In this document: positions 22,481 through 31,338 of the stretch, piece after piece
Numbering within the stretch: the first letter of the stretch is position 1
Layout: every line of letters begins with the position of its first letter
DNA from: Rhodanobacteraceae bacterium
GTDB taxonomy: Bacteria > Acidobacteriota > Terriglobia > Terriglobales > Acidobacteriaceae
Assembly (NCBI GenBank): GCA_025350865.1
Contig: JANXWZ010000077.1
Location: 1-32,812, forward strand
Reading direction: 5' to 3'
Length of the DNA stretch: 32,812 nt
Position numbers and translations under genes: made by a program
Notes under the pieces: model-generated
Database searches by the model: none
What the model saw: only the letters and a program-made list of their open reading frames with translations
What the model was told of the DNA's origin: nothing

Positions 22481-24409
22481 CTAGGCTGGCCCGGCGACCT
22501 TGCCGCGGAAGAGGCGTCCCCAGCCGTCGAGGTCGTTGAGCATCATCATTGCCACGCCGACGGCTTCCGTTCCGAGATCCTGTGAGGCGAGGTCGCGGTC
22601 GAGGTGGAGTTGCTGGACGCGGACCATTGCGGCATCTAGTTCGGCGATCATGTGGCGGGATTGCTCGGCCAGCAGTTGCAATTCGGCATAGCTGCGAATG
22701 CCGACGCAGGCCGCCGAAACGCCGGGCAGAAATGTGGCTAACAGACCCATCAGGATGATCGGGTGGAAGAGATGCGACTTGGAGTGAAGTTCGACTCCTT
22801 CCATGGCAAGTTTTGCAAATACGCAGACAATAACGGCACCGAACACCCAAACTCCAGCGTGTTCGAAAACCTTCGCACCCTTGTGGGAAGTCGCCCCGCG
22901 AACTTTGTGGTAATCAATCTGTTCGTCTATCAGATCTACCAGGATTCTCTGGTTCTCCATTCGCTGTTCCAATGACGTCATGTCGCCGTGCTGCAGGGGG
23001 GCGCCACGCTGCGTTGCGGCAAATAGCCACGAAACCCACGATTGTCGCTTTGCGTCAGTCAAATTGCGGACGTTACCGATGGAGAGGGACCAACCCAACG
23101 CGGCCAGTGTCTCCTGCTTGCGGAACAGCTCGGCCAGCAGGCGATATTCGATGGAACGCACATGCCATTGACGTCCCTGCGCGAGCACCGCAAAGACGAT
23201 GACGCCAATGAGGAAAACCAACTCAAACCCCGTGATCGCAGTCGCCAGCCACTCAGGGGTTTTACAGAAGCCAGTCTCTTGAGCGACAACGATTCCGATG
23301 GCGAATGAGCCTAATCCCAGCGCAAGCGTCGCCAAGGCGATGATGAGAACGTAGCTGGACCGATATCTCGCAGCGTACTCACCGGCACGGGCGCCGGCAA
23401 TCTCACGGCGATCGTGCCAGTGCCGCTGGACCATTCCTTGTGGACCAGGTCCAGCAGGAGAGCTTTTGCTGGGAGGTTTGAACAATGACATCATCTTGTT
23501 GTAGGTGTTCCAGAAAAAATAGTTGGGAAGCGGTAGCTCATCGAAATAGACCTGAGCTGGGCGTGATTGCGGTTTGGCATCCTGCGCGCCAGAGCGATGC
23601 CCGTGACGTTTGGTGAACTCCGGCATCAGGACCAGTTGCTGAAGATATGTCGTCAGGCATGACGCTGCTGGGGGCAGTTTGCTCCCGCCCGGCTTGGTCG
23701 GGTCGATATCTCGCCAGTCGTGACGGTCGGCGAGCCATGCGGGTTCACAGTCGGTGGTCGCGTCGATCCACCAGACGGGCACGCCGACTGTGGCAGCGTA
23801 GCGGACGATGTCGGCGGTGCCTCCACGGCCGCGGCTTACCTTGCCGTCCCAGATTGCCACAAGCAGATCGCAGTGGCGCACGACAAAGTGGCCGACATAT
23901 TCGTAGGAAAAGCCTTCCAGGCTGTTGTCTTCGTCGGTGGGGAAGAGCTTTCGGCCACCATCGAGTTGAATCGTTCCTGTCGCAGCCTCCAGGAGTTGGT
24001 CGAACTCGTCGCGGTCCTGTTGCGGCGTTCTGGGCACCTCGTCGGGATCGTCGGGCTTGCTGCCCGTGAAGTCCTTGACGTATTCGTCCTGGGCGAATGG
24101 CATTGGCACAAATAATTCGTAGCCACGGTCAAGAGCGGCCTTAGCCGCCACGCGGTCGGCTCCGCGCGCGAGGGGCGACACCATCCGCAACTGGGGGATT
24201 GGATTCGTATCTGGTTCGTGGGAATAGTAGGGGCATACGCCAGGATTTTCGGCCAGCGTTTTCATCTCCTGGCAGGCCAGATTGAGGACCTCACCCATCT
24301 GCTGCCGAATCCGGTCTATCTGGTCGATGCGCAGACGGCGCAGACCCGTAATGCCGACGCGGAGACTCAGCACAGGCTTAGGCGGGCGGGCTTCTTGAGG
24401 CTCATTCAC
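22481..24409 (-). CDS. SLOG-like nucleotide-sensor protein with two 2-TM (SLATT-like) modules
   Basis: This 642-residue protein starts with a Rossmann-type domain: VGITGLRRLR at 18-27, SPLARGADRVAA at about 78-89, and WDGK..GRGGTADIV at about 187-202. This pattern is that of the SLOG/LOG superfamily, which binds nucleotide-derived ligands. Four predicted helices follow in two pairs (about 353-376 and 388-411; 518-536 and 549-570). Each pair is followed by a cytoplasmic helix (EYRLLAELFRKQE and SYAELQLLAEQSR), as in SLATT effector domains. By family knowledge, SLOG and SLATT partners form nucleotide-triggered membrane effectors in conflict systems. GTG 24409 is chosen because a promoter (24458-24486) lies between it and upstream in-frame starts (24499, 24589). 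Assignment rests on motif reading, not a search. Confidence 0.65.
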   Translation of the reverse strand: MNEPQEARPPKPVLSLRVGITGLRRLRIDQIDRIRQQMGEVLNLACQEMKTLAENPGVCPYYSHEPDTNPIPQLRMVSPLARGADRVAAKAALDRGYELFVPMPFAQDEYVKDFTGSKPDDPDEVPRTPQQDRDEFDQLLEAATGTIQLDGGRKLFPTDEDNSLEGFSYEYVGHFVVRHCDLLVAIWDGKVSRGRGGTADIVRYAATVGVPVWWIDATTDCEPAWLADRHDWRDIDPTKPGGSKLPPAASCLTTYLQQLVLMPEFTKRHGHRSGAQDAKPQSRPAQVYFDELPLPNYFFWNTYNKMMSLFKPPSKSSPAGPGPQGMVQRHWHDRREIAGARAGEYAARYRSSYVLIIALATLALGLGSFAIGIVVAQETGFCKTPEWLATAITGFELVFLIGVIVFAVLAQGRQWHVRSIEYRLLAELFRKQETLAALGWSLSIGNVRNLTDAKRQSWVSWLFAATQRGAPLQHGDMTSLEQRMENQRILVDLIDEQIDYHKVRGATSHKGAKVFEHAGVWVFGAVIVCVFAKLAMEGVELHSKSHLFHPIILMGLLATFLPGVSAACVGIRSYAELQLLAEQSRHMIAELDAAMVRVQQLHLDRDLASQDLGTEAVGVAMMMLNDLDGWGRLFRGKVAGPA

Positions 24410-24457
24410 GATGAAGGCGCTCTCGGAAAATTGAACTGAGGCGGAGTACTGTCGACC

Positions 24458-24486
24458 AAGGTAGCACCGGGCCTGTTGACAATCAA
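24458..24486 (-). promoter_or_regulatory. Candidate promoter of the SLOG-SLATT-like gene
   Basis: Minus strand: TTGATT (24486-24481), 17 bp, TACCTT (24463-24458). It lies upstream of the GTG start and supports it over longer starts. Confidence 0.4.
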
Positions 24487-24703
24487 GGTTGCCGAACATC
24501 GCACCTTGCGTCCGGCACCTCAGACAGAAGGGGATTGAGGTCCATCTGACCTGATAGCATTGAATTCTGAAACTGAATTTCGCGCCCAACGTACTACAAA
24601 TGGCTGGTTTTTGAAGGCTGTGCCGGGGATGGGCAGACTTCGAATCGTATTTCGCCAGTATGATCGTCTACCCTGCCAGACCAACGGAAATTCAGGAGTT
24701 CCG

Positions 24704-27700
24704 ATGTGGATTGTCCGTCTCGCACTTAGGAGACCGTACACTTTCGTCGTTTTGTCGCTGATGCTGTTCATCGTCGGCCCGCTGGTGATGCGGGACACGC
24801 CGGTCGATATCTTTCCGAATATCAATATCCCGGTGGTGTCGATTGTCTGGAACTACAGCGGGATGTCAGCTCAGGAGTTGAGCGACCGGATTGTGCTTCC
24901 GATGGAGCGGAACATCACGACGACGGTCAACGACATTGACCACAGCGAGTCGCAAACGCTGAGTGGAGTTTCGGTCACGAAGGTATTTTTCCGGCCCAGC
25001 GTGAACATCGCCCAGGCGGTGGCACAGCTGACGGCTGGTGCCCAGGTCATCCTGCGGCTGCTGCCGCCCGGAACGACGGCTCCGCTGATCATTCAATACA
25101 GCGCTTCCAGCGTGCCGGTACTGCAGCTTGGCATCTCCGGCAGCGGCCTGAACGAACAGCAACTGTACGACTTCGGCCAGTCGTTTATCCGGACCCAGTT
25201 GGCGACCGTTCAGGGGGCATCGATCCCGTTTCCGTATGGCGGCAAGCAGCGCCAGATTCAGGTGGATATCGATACGCAGAAGCTGCAGGCGTATGGCCTG
25301 TCCGCTACGGACGTGGTGAATGCCGTGAGCGCGCAGAACATCATCCTGCCCAGTGGAACCATGAAGATGGGCCACATGGACTATCCGGTGCAGACGAACA
25401 GCGCGCCGAAGTCAATTGCCGCATTGAACAATCTGCCGATCAAGACGGTCAACGGCACGACCATTTTTATCCACGATATTGGGAACGTGCGCGACGGCTT
25501 TCCGCCACAGACCAACATCGTCCGTGTGGACGGACAGCGGTCGTCGCTGCTGAGCATTCAGAAGTCCGGCAACTCGTCGACGCTGGACATTATCGCCAAC
25601 GTATATGCGGCGCTGCCCGCGATCCTGAACCAATTGCCGCCGAACTTGAGGCTGACGCCGATCTCCGACCAGTCGGTGTTTGTGCGGAGCGCGATCAGCG
25701 GCGTTGTGCGCGAGGCGATTATCGCGGCCTGCCTGACGGCGGCGATGATCCTGATCTTTCTTGGCAGCTGGCGCTCGACGATCATCGTTGCGGTGTCGAT
25801 TCCGCTTTCGATCATCTGCTCGCTGCTGATGCTGGCCGCGCTGGGCGAGACGATCAACATTATGACGCTGGGTGGACTGGCGCTGGCGGTTGGCATCCTG
25901 GTTGACGATGCGACGGTTGAGATTGAGAACATCAATCGCAACCTGGAAGAAGGGAAAGAGGTGGAGGAGGCGATCCTGATTGGCGCTGCGCAGATTGCAG
26001 TGCCGGCGTTCGTTTCGACCATCGCCATCTGCATCGTGTTTGTGCCTATGTTTTTTCTGGGGGGCGTGGCGCGGTACCTGTTTGTGCCGCTGGCGGAGGC
26101 TGTGGTTTTTGCCATGCTGGCGTCGTACTTTCTATCGCGCACCATTGTGCCGACGATGGCGAAGTACCTGCTGAAGGGGCATGAGCATGATCGCGTCGAT
26201 CAGGCGAAGGCGAGCCGCAATCCGCTGGTGCTGTTCCAGATTTACTTCGAGCATTATTTCGAACGCATTCGGCATTGGTACTACGGCGCGCTGGGGCTGT
26301 GCATGCAGGGCCGCAGCATTTTTCTTCTGCTGATGCTGGCGTTCTGGGTTGGGTCGATTGGGCTGCTGTATCCGTGGCTTGGACAGGACTTTTTCCCGTC
26401 GGTCGATGGCGGGCAGTTCAAGCTGCACATGCGGGCGCATACCGGTACACGGGTGGAGGATACGGCGCGACTGGCGGACGGGGTGGAAGATGCGATTCGC
26501 AAGGTGATTCCGGCGGACGAGGTTGCGACGATCATCGACAATATCGGGGTTCCTTACTCGGGTCTGAATCTGTCGTTTTCGAACTCGGCACCTGTGGGTA
26601 CGGGCGACGCAGATATTCAGGTTCAGTTGAAGGAGAAGCATAAGCCGACGGCCGAGTACGCCAGCGCATTGCGCGAGAAGCTGACGCAGGAGTTTCCGGG
26701 AACCGAGTTTTATTTTCTGCCGACGGACATGGTGAGCCAGATTCTGAACTTCGGGCTTCCCGCGCAGATCGACCTGCAAGTGTTGGGGAGTGCGCTGGAG
26801 GAGAACCACACGCTGGCCGAGCATATGATGGAGCAGATCAGCCATATTCCAGGGGTGACGGATCTCCGCATTCAGCAGCCGTTCAACCTCCAAACCTGGA
26901 CGGTGAATGTCGATCGCATCCGCGCGCAGCAGGTTGGTTACAGCCAGCGCGAGGTGGCGGCGGATATTCTGACCAGCCTGAGCGGCAGCTTCCAGACGTC
27001 GCCGACGTTCTATCTGAATCCGCAGAATCGCGTGACCTACAACATTGCCGTGCAGACGCCGCAGTATGAGGTCATGGACCTGCAACAGCTGACAAATTTC
27101 CCGATCGCCATCAACGGCAATGGACAGCAGCCGCAGATCCTCGGCAATCTGGCCTCGGTTGATCGCGGGTCAGAGCAGGGCACGGTGAGCCACTACAACG
27201 CGCGGTCGGTGATCGATATTTACGGGTCGGTGGAAGGCACGGATTTGGCCAGCGTCGCCAAGCGGATCGACGCAGTGGTGAGCGAGAACAAAGGCAAGCT
27301 CGTGCGTGGTAGCGAGATTGTCGTACGCGGACAGATTCTGACGATGCAGACCTCGTTCGTGGGGCTTGTATCAGGGCTGCTGTTCTCGATCGTCCTGGTG
27401 TACGCGCTGATCGTTGTGAACTTTCAGAGCTGGCTCGATCCCTTCATCATCATTGCTGCGATCCCGGGCGCGCTGGCCGGAATCGTATGGATGCTGTTTC
27501 TTACCGGTACGCACATTAGTGTGCCCGCGTTGACGGGCGCGATCATGTGCGTTGGCGTGGCGACCGCGAACTCGATCCTGGTGGTGAGCTTTGCGAAGGA
27601 GCAGATGGATGCGGGGATGAGCGCCGAGCAGGCCGCGCTGACTGCGGGTTTTACGCGCTTCCGTCCGGTGATTATGACGGCGCTTGCGATGATGATCGGG

Positions 27701-27889
27701 ATGGTCCCGATGGCGCTGGGGCTGGGTGAGGGTGGCGAGCAGAATGCGCCGCTGGGACGTGCCGTTATCGGAGGACTATTGCTCGCGACCTTCGGTACGC
27801 TCACCTTTGTTCCGGTCTTCTTCTCCTTCATGCACCGCAGGGACGACCGCAAGCGCACACTGCAACAGAGCCCGGAGGCCGCACAATGA
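24704..27889 (+). CDS. RND family efflux pump, inner-membrane transporter
   Basis: This 1061-residue protein is an AcrB-type, hydrophobe/amphiphile-like RND pump driven by protons. It has the standard N-terminal helix (WIVRLALRRPYTFVVLSLM), a first periplasmic loop starting DTPVDIFPNINIPVV, the TM4 acid pair in GILVDDATVEIENINRN (LVDD), a second large loop after LLYPWLGQDFFPSVDGG, and a C-terminal half with RPVIMTALAMMIGMVPMAL. AGGAG at 24694-24698 sets the ATG 24704 start; a longer in-frame reading from 24560 is unsupported. Its stop overlaps the adaptor start (ATGA), so the two are translationally coupled. The pump gene comes first, the reverse of the common order. Confidence 0.94.
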   Translation: MWIVRLALRRPYTFVVLSLMLFIVGPLVMRDTPVDIFPNINIPVVSIVWNYSGMSAQELSDRIVLPMERNITTTVNDIDHSESQTLSGVSVTKVFFRPSVNIAQAVAQLTAGAQVILRLLPPGTTAPLIIQYSASSVPVLQLGISGSGLNEQQLYDFGQSFIRTQLATVQGASIPFPYGGKQRQIQVDIDTQKLQAYGLSATDVVNAVSAQNIILPSGTMKMGHMDYPVQTNSAPKSIAALNNLPIKTVNGTTIFIHDIGNVRDGFPPQTNIVRVDGQRSSLLSIQKSGNSSTLDIIANVYAALPAILNQLPPNLRLTPISDQSVFVRSAISGVVREAIIAACLTAAMILIFLGSWRSTIIVAVSIPLSIICSLLMLAALGETINIMTLGGLALAVGILVDDATVEIENINRNLEEGKEVEEAILIGAAQIAVPAFVSTIAICIVFVPMFFLGGVARYLFVPLAEAVVFAMLASYFLSRTIVPTMAKYLLKGHEHDRVDQAKASRNPLVLFQIYFEHYFERIRHWYYGALGLCMQGRSIFLLLMLAFWVGSIGLLYPWLGQDFFPSVDGGQFKLHMRAHTGTRVEDTARLADGVEDAIRKVIPADEVATIIDNIGVPYSGLNLSFSNSAPVGTGDADIQVQLKEKHKPTAEYASALREKLTQEFPGTEFYFLPTDMVSQILNFGLPAQIDLQVLGSALEENHTLAEHMMEQISHIPGVTDLRIQQPFNLQTWTVNVDRIRAQQVGYSQREVAADILTSLSGSFQTSPTFYLNPQNRVTYNIAVQTPQYEVMDLQQLTNFPIAINGNGQQPQILGNLASVDRGSEQGTVSHYNARSVIDIYGSVEGTDLASVAKRIDAVVSENKGKLVRGSEIVVRGQILTMQTSFVGLVSGLLFSIVLVYALIVVNFQSWLDPFIIIAAIPGALAGIVWMLFLTGTHISVPALTGAIMCVGVATANSILVVSFAKEQMDAGMSAEQAALTAGFTRFRPVIMTALAMMIGMVPMALGLGEGGEQNAPLGRAVIGGLLLATFGTLTFVPVFFSFMHRRDDRKRTLQQSPEAAQ

Positions 27890-29133
27890 GTTCCGAACAA
27901 ACGTCACAGGCCGAGCAGCACGTACCGCAATTGATGAAGCACGAGCCGCCTCCGAAGATGTCGCGAGCGTCCGTGCTGGTGCCGCTGGTGATCGTTATCA
28001 TCGTCACTGTCGTGCTGGCGGTTCTTGGAATCATTCGGCGACAGCACGCGAATGTGGTGCTGACGAAATACACGGAGGCGGCTGCTGGCCCGCCGGTCTC
28101 GGTGGAGATGCCGGTGCTGCAACAGAGCGGGCAGGAGATCGTGTTGCCGGGCAACATCCAGGCTTTCAGTCTGGCGCCGATTTATGCCAGAACGACCGGG
28201 TATGTGAAGTCGTGGTCGCACGATATCGGCTCCCATGTCAGCAAGGGGGAGCTGCTTGCGGTGATCGAGACGCCGGAGCTGGATCAGCAACTGGCGCAGG
28301 CCAGGGCCGATCTGGTGACGGCGCAGAGCAATGCCGACCTGGCGAAGACAACTGCAGCGCGGTACCAGGGGCTGATGGCTACGAACTCCGTTTCGCAACA
28401 GGATACGGATAACGCTGTATCCCAGCTTCAGGCGCGCAATGCGGCGGCCAACTCGGCTGCTTCGAACGTCAAGCGGCTGGAGGAGTTGCAGTCGTTCGAG
28501 CGGATTGTGGCGCCGTTTGATGGAGTGGTGACGGCACGGAACATCGATGTGGGACAGCTTATTACGGCGAGCGGAGGAACGACGAATGCGGGTGCGGGCA
28601 TCGCGGTGGCGACCAGGCCGATCTTCGAGGTGGCGCAGACTCGGACGTTGCGTGTGTTCGTCAACGTGCCGCAGGTCTACGCGCCCGATGCAAAGAATGG
28701 CGTAATGGCGACTCTGACTTTGCCGCAGTATCCGGGGCGCAAGTTCGAAGGCAAGCTGGTGCGGACGTCGGGTGCGGTCGACCCGGTGACACGAACTTTG
28801 CTTGCGGAAATCGACGTGAACAATGCGGCAGGCGAATTGCTTCCGGGGAGTTTCACGGAGATCCATCTGCACACCTCGAAGGCAGTGCCGGCGCTACTGG
28901 TGACGGTTAGCGCGCTGATTCTGCAACCCGATGGGCTGCATGTTGGCGTTGTGGATGGGAACAGCGTTGTCCACATTGTGCGGGTTACGCCGGGCCGCGA
29001 TCTGGGGACTGCGGTGGAGATTGTGTCTGGGTTGAATGCGGGTCAGGCGATTATTTCGAACCCTCCGGATTCGCTGATCGATGGCGAAAAGGTTCGTGTG
29101 ATGCCGACGAAAAGGGGTGGAACAAACCCGTAA
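27886..29133 (+). CDS. RND efflux periplasmic adaptor (membrane fusion protein)
   Basis: This 415-residue protein links the RND pump to an outer-membrane channel. It has one N-terminal membrane helix (about 26-48, VLVPLVIVIIVTVVLAVLGI), a biotinyl-lipoyl-like hairpin (YVKSWSHDIGSHVSKGELLAVIETPELDQQLAQA), a coiled-coil with QSNADLAKTTAARYQGL and DTDNAVSQLQARNAAANSA, and then beta-barrel and membrane-proximal domains (VAPFDGVVTARNIDVGQLI, GKLVRTSGAVDPVTRTLLAEIDVNN). Its ATG overlaps the pump stop. No TolC-like gene follows; the next bases are a TonB-receptor remnant in the same frame. Confidence 0.93.
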   Translation: MSSEQTSQAEQHVPQLMKHEPPPKMSRASVLVPLVIVIIVTVVLAVLGIIRRQHANVVLTKYTEAAAGPPVSVEMPVLQQSGQEIVLPGNIQAFSLAPIYARTTGYVKSWSHDIGSHVSKGELLAVIETPELDQQLAQARADLVTAQSNADLAKTTAARYQGLMATNSVSQQDTDNAVSQLQARNAAANSAASNVKRLEELQSFERIVAPFDGVVTARNIDVGQLITASGGTTNAGAGIAVATRPIFEVAQTRTLRVFVNVPQVYAPDAKNGVMATLTLPQYPGRKFEGKLVRTSGAVDPVTRTLLAEIDVNNAAGELLPGSFTEIHLHTSKAVPALLVTVSALILQPDGLHVGVVDGNSVVHIVRVTPGRDLGTAVEIVSGLNAGQAIISNPPDSLIDGEKVRVMPTKRGGTNP

Positions 29134-29298
29134 CGCGTCGAGGGTTTCAACGCTCTGAATCACACCCGGATCGGCAACCCCGGCGCGACGCTACGTACCA
29201 CGGCAGACCAAGCGAACGTGGCAGCAGGAACCATCGTCACCAATGCTGTCGGGTCGTCTCCGCGCATTCTGCAGTTTGCGGTAAAGGCCAACTGCTAG
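29134..29298 (+). pseudogene. Remnant C-terminus of a TonB-dependent receptor
   Basis: Directly after the adaptor stop, and in the same frame, 54 codons read VEGFNALNHTRIGNP... and end SPRILQFAVKANC-stop. This matches the last barrel strands of Oar-like receptors: the intact one ends with FNVANEAVFTG...EPRIMQFALKYIF. There is no start codon, promoter or upstream barrel, so it is a gene fragment left by recombination or deletion. The terminal Phe is replaced by Asn-Cys. Confidence 0.85.
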
Positions 29299-29332
29299 CG
29301 AGTTGGCGTGTTGATGTTTCGTGTCATGAAGG

Positions 29333-29357
29333 TGGCCCGGTAGATATTCCCGGGCCA
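29333..29357 (+). terminator. Hairpin after the RND operon and receptor remnant
   Basis: TGGCCCGG (29333-29340) and CCGGGCCA (29350-29357) form a perfect 8-bp GC-rich stem with a 9-base loop. No T-run follows, so terminator function is uncertain. Confidence 0.5.
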
Positions 29358-29415
29358 GCTTGATTTGAGGCATTCCGCATCACGCCGCAGACGCCACTGA
29401 GGCTGGCGACAGGAG

Positions 29416-29421
29416 TAGAAT
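29416..29421 (+). promoter_or_regulatory. -10 element of the lipoprotein operon
   Basis: TAGAAT is followed by exactly 6 nt and an ATG (29428), suggesting a leaderless start. No good -35 is visible. Confidence 0.4.
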
Positions 29422-29427
29422 CAGCGC

Positions 29428-29481
29428 ATGGAGTGCCCTCGTTGGCCGAAGATCGGCCTGCTGGAGAATGACGCATCGTGA
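29428..29481 (+). CDS. Candidate 17-codon leader peptide (leaderless)
   Basis: ATG to TGA encodes MECPRWPKIGLLENDAS. The TGA (29479-29481) overlaps the GTG start of the di-haem peroxidase gene by 4 bases (GTGA), so translation could be coupled. The -10-like TAGAAT lies 6 nt upstream of this ATG. Cys and Trp appear in the peptide, but no repeated regulatory codon is evident. Too short to be found by usual gene calling; expression not shown. Confidence 0.4.
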   Translation: MECPRWPKIGLLENDAS

Positions 29482-30548
29482 ATCGACTCCTGACCGTACT
29501 TCGCTGCACCGTTGCGGCTACGCTGCTCGTCACGATTTCCGGTTGCAAGACCGCCGTCTCGGCGAAACCGATTGGCCCTACGTTCGCCATTCAGCCGCCG
29601 CTCGGTTTGCCCCCCTTATCGATTCCGCCGGAAAACCCACCCACGGTCGCGTCGATCGCCCTGGGTCGCGCTTTGTTTTACGACGTTCGGCTCTCGAACG
29701 ATAACTCGATTTCCTGCGCGACTTGCCATAACCCGGTGCTGAATTTTACGGACGGCAACAAGGTTTCGCACGGTTTCGGGGGCCACGTTGGAGTGCGTAA
29801 CGCCCCGCCAATCGTGAATGCGGCGTACCTCCGGCTGCAATTCTGGGATGGTCGCGCCGCGAGCCTTGAGGAGCAGGCGGCCTTCCCGATCTCCAACCCG
29901 GTGGAGATGAACCAGTCTCACGACATCTCAGTGGCGAAGCTGGCGAAGGACCCGGAATATGCCGCGTTATTCAACAAGACGTTTGGCCCGGGCGGCGTCA
30001 CGCTGCAGCGGATCGAGAATGCGCTGGCCAGTTTCGAGCGCACCGTACTCAGTGGAGACTCTGCGTTTGATCGCTACCTGTTTCGCGGCGAAAGGGATGC
30101 GCTGACGCCGTCGCAGATTCGCGGCTTTCGGATCTTCATCGACACAAAACGCGGAAACTGTTCGACCTGCCATACCGTCAATGACACGTATGCCCTCCTG
30201 ACCGACGGCAAGGCGCACAACATTGGGGTAGGAGCGGGTGACGCGGGTGCATTCAGCGATATGGGCCGGTATCCACAGACAAAAGCCGATGCCGATCGAG
30301 GCGCGTTCATGACGCCATCGTTGCGCGATGTCGCTCGCACCGCACCGTACATGCATGACGGCAGCTTGAAGACGTTGAAGGACGTGGTGGACTTCTATGC
30401 CGGTGGTGGCAATTCCAATCCGTACCTCGACAAGGAGATTCGGACGATTGTGCTCTCCGCGCAGGATCGTCAGGACCTGGTCGCGTTTCTGGAATCGCTC
30501 AACGGAACCCCACCGGCTAACGTCGGGCCGCCAAAAACGGTAAGGTAG
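29478..30548 (+). CDS. Di-haem cytochrome c peroxidase/MauG family lipoprotein
   Basis: This 356-residue protein is predicted to be a lipoprotein (ISGC, Cys23). It has two c-haem sites, CATCH (80-84) and CSTCH (228-232), with the family segments GRALFYDVRLSNDNSISCATCHNP and FMTPSLRDVARTAPYMHDGS. Members reduce H2O2 or, like MauG, oxidise a partner protein. The distal-haem region includes NAPPIVNAAYLRLQFWDGRA, usual in the family. Start GTG 29478 is the only one preceding the signal peptide and overlaps the leader ORF. It is followed 8 bases later by the cupredoxin-like lipoprotein gene. Confidence 0.9.
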   Translation: MNRLLTVLRCTVAATLLVTISGCKTAVSAKPIGPTFAIQPPLGLPPLSIPPENPPTVASIALGRALFYDVRLSNDNSISCATCHNPVLNFTDGNKVSHGFGGHVGVRNAPPIVNAAYLRLQFWDGRAASLEEQAAFPISNPVEMNQSHDISVAKLAKDPEYAALFNKTFGPGGVTLQRIENALASFERTVLSGDSAFDRYLFRGERDALTPSQIRGFRIFIDTKRGNCSTCHTVNDTYALLTDGKAHNIGVGAGDAGAFSDMGRYPQTKADADRGAFMTPSLRDVARTAPYMHDGSLKTLKDVVDFYAGGGNSNPYLDKEIRTIVLSAQDRQDLVAFLESLNGTPPANVGPPKTVR

Positions 30549-30556
30549 ATGACACC

Positions 30557-31336
30557 ATGAAACTGCAACGATTTGCCGTTCCCAGTCTTCTCGCTGTGAT
30601 GTCGTTGCTCGGCTGTAAGTTAGCTGAGAAAAGCGCTTCGCCTGCCGCGACGCCCATTCAACCTGCAGTGCAATACTTCAAAGTTGACGAAGCTCACGTT
30701 GGAACGATCAAAGGCACCATCAGGTTCGCGGGCAAGAAGCCGGTCGCGAAGCTGATCGACATGAGCGAAGATCCAGCCTGCGTCGAAGCACACAAAGGGA
30801 AGGCTTACGACGAGTCACTGGTGGTCAGCCGCGACGGCTCAGTAGCGAACGCGTTTGTGTACATCGAGAAGGGGTTTGAAGGTAAGACCTTTGAGGCGCC
30901 GACGACTCCGGTGATGATTGACCAGCGCGGATGCTGGTTTCGTCCGCGCGTGATGGGCATCCAGACTGGTCAGCCGCTGCAAGTGGTGAACTCTGACCCC
31001 GTGACGCACAACATTCATCCCATGGGCACGGTGAATCGCGAATGGAATCACAGCCAGGGTCCGGGTGACGAGCCAATCCTGCGCAAGTTCCCCAAGACCG
31101 AGGTGATGATCCCGGTCAAGTGCAATATCCATAGCTGGATGCACACGTTTATCGGAGCGGTCGACAATCCGTACTTTGCGGTGTCAGGCGACGACGGATC
31201 GTTCACACTTCCGAAGTTGCCGCCGGGCACCTACACGCTGGCCGTCTGGCAGGAAAAGCTGGGCACGCTGAAGCAGCAGATTGAAGTCACCGAAGGCCAC
31301 GACAGCGTGGCAAGCATTACCTACAAAGGACAGTGA
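30557..31336 (+). CDS. Cupredoxin-like lipoprotein
   Basis: This 259-residue protein has a lipobox (LLGC, Cys20) and a domain with copper-protein features: DPVTHNIHPMG (His151, His154) and VKCNIHSWMH (Cys189, His192, Met195). The pair C-x2-H-x2-M with an upstream His is the type-1 copper arrangement of plastocyanin-like proteins. A carboxypeptidase-regulatory-like beta segment (DDGSFTLPKLPPGTYTLAVWQ) ends it. It probably carries one electron between partners; this is inference. It lies between the peroxidase and YVTN genes in one operon. Confidence 0.8.
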   Translation: MKLQRFAVPSLLAVMSLLGCKLAEKSASPAATPIQPAVQYFKVDEAHVGTIKGTIRFAGKKPVAKLIDMSEDPACVEAHKGKAYDESLVVSRDGSVANAFVYIEKGFEGKTFEAPTTPVMIDQRGCWFRPRVMGIQTGQPLQVVNSDPVTHNIHPMGTVNREWNHSQGPGDEPILRKFPKTEVMIPVKCNIHSWMHTFIGAVDNPYFAVSGDDGSFTLPKLPPGTYTLAVWQEKLGTLKQQIEVTEGHDSVASITYKGQ

Positions 31337-31338
31337 AT

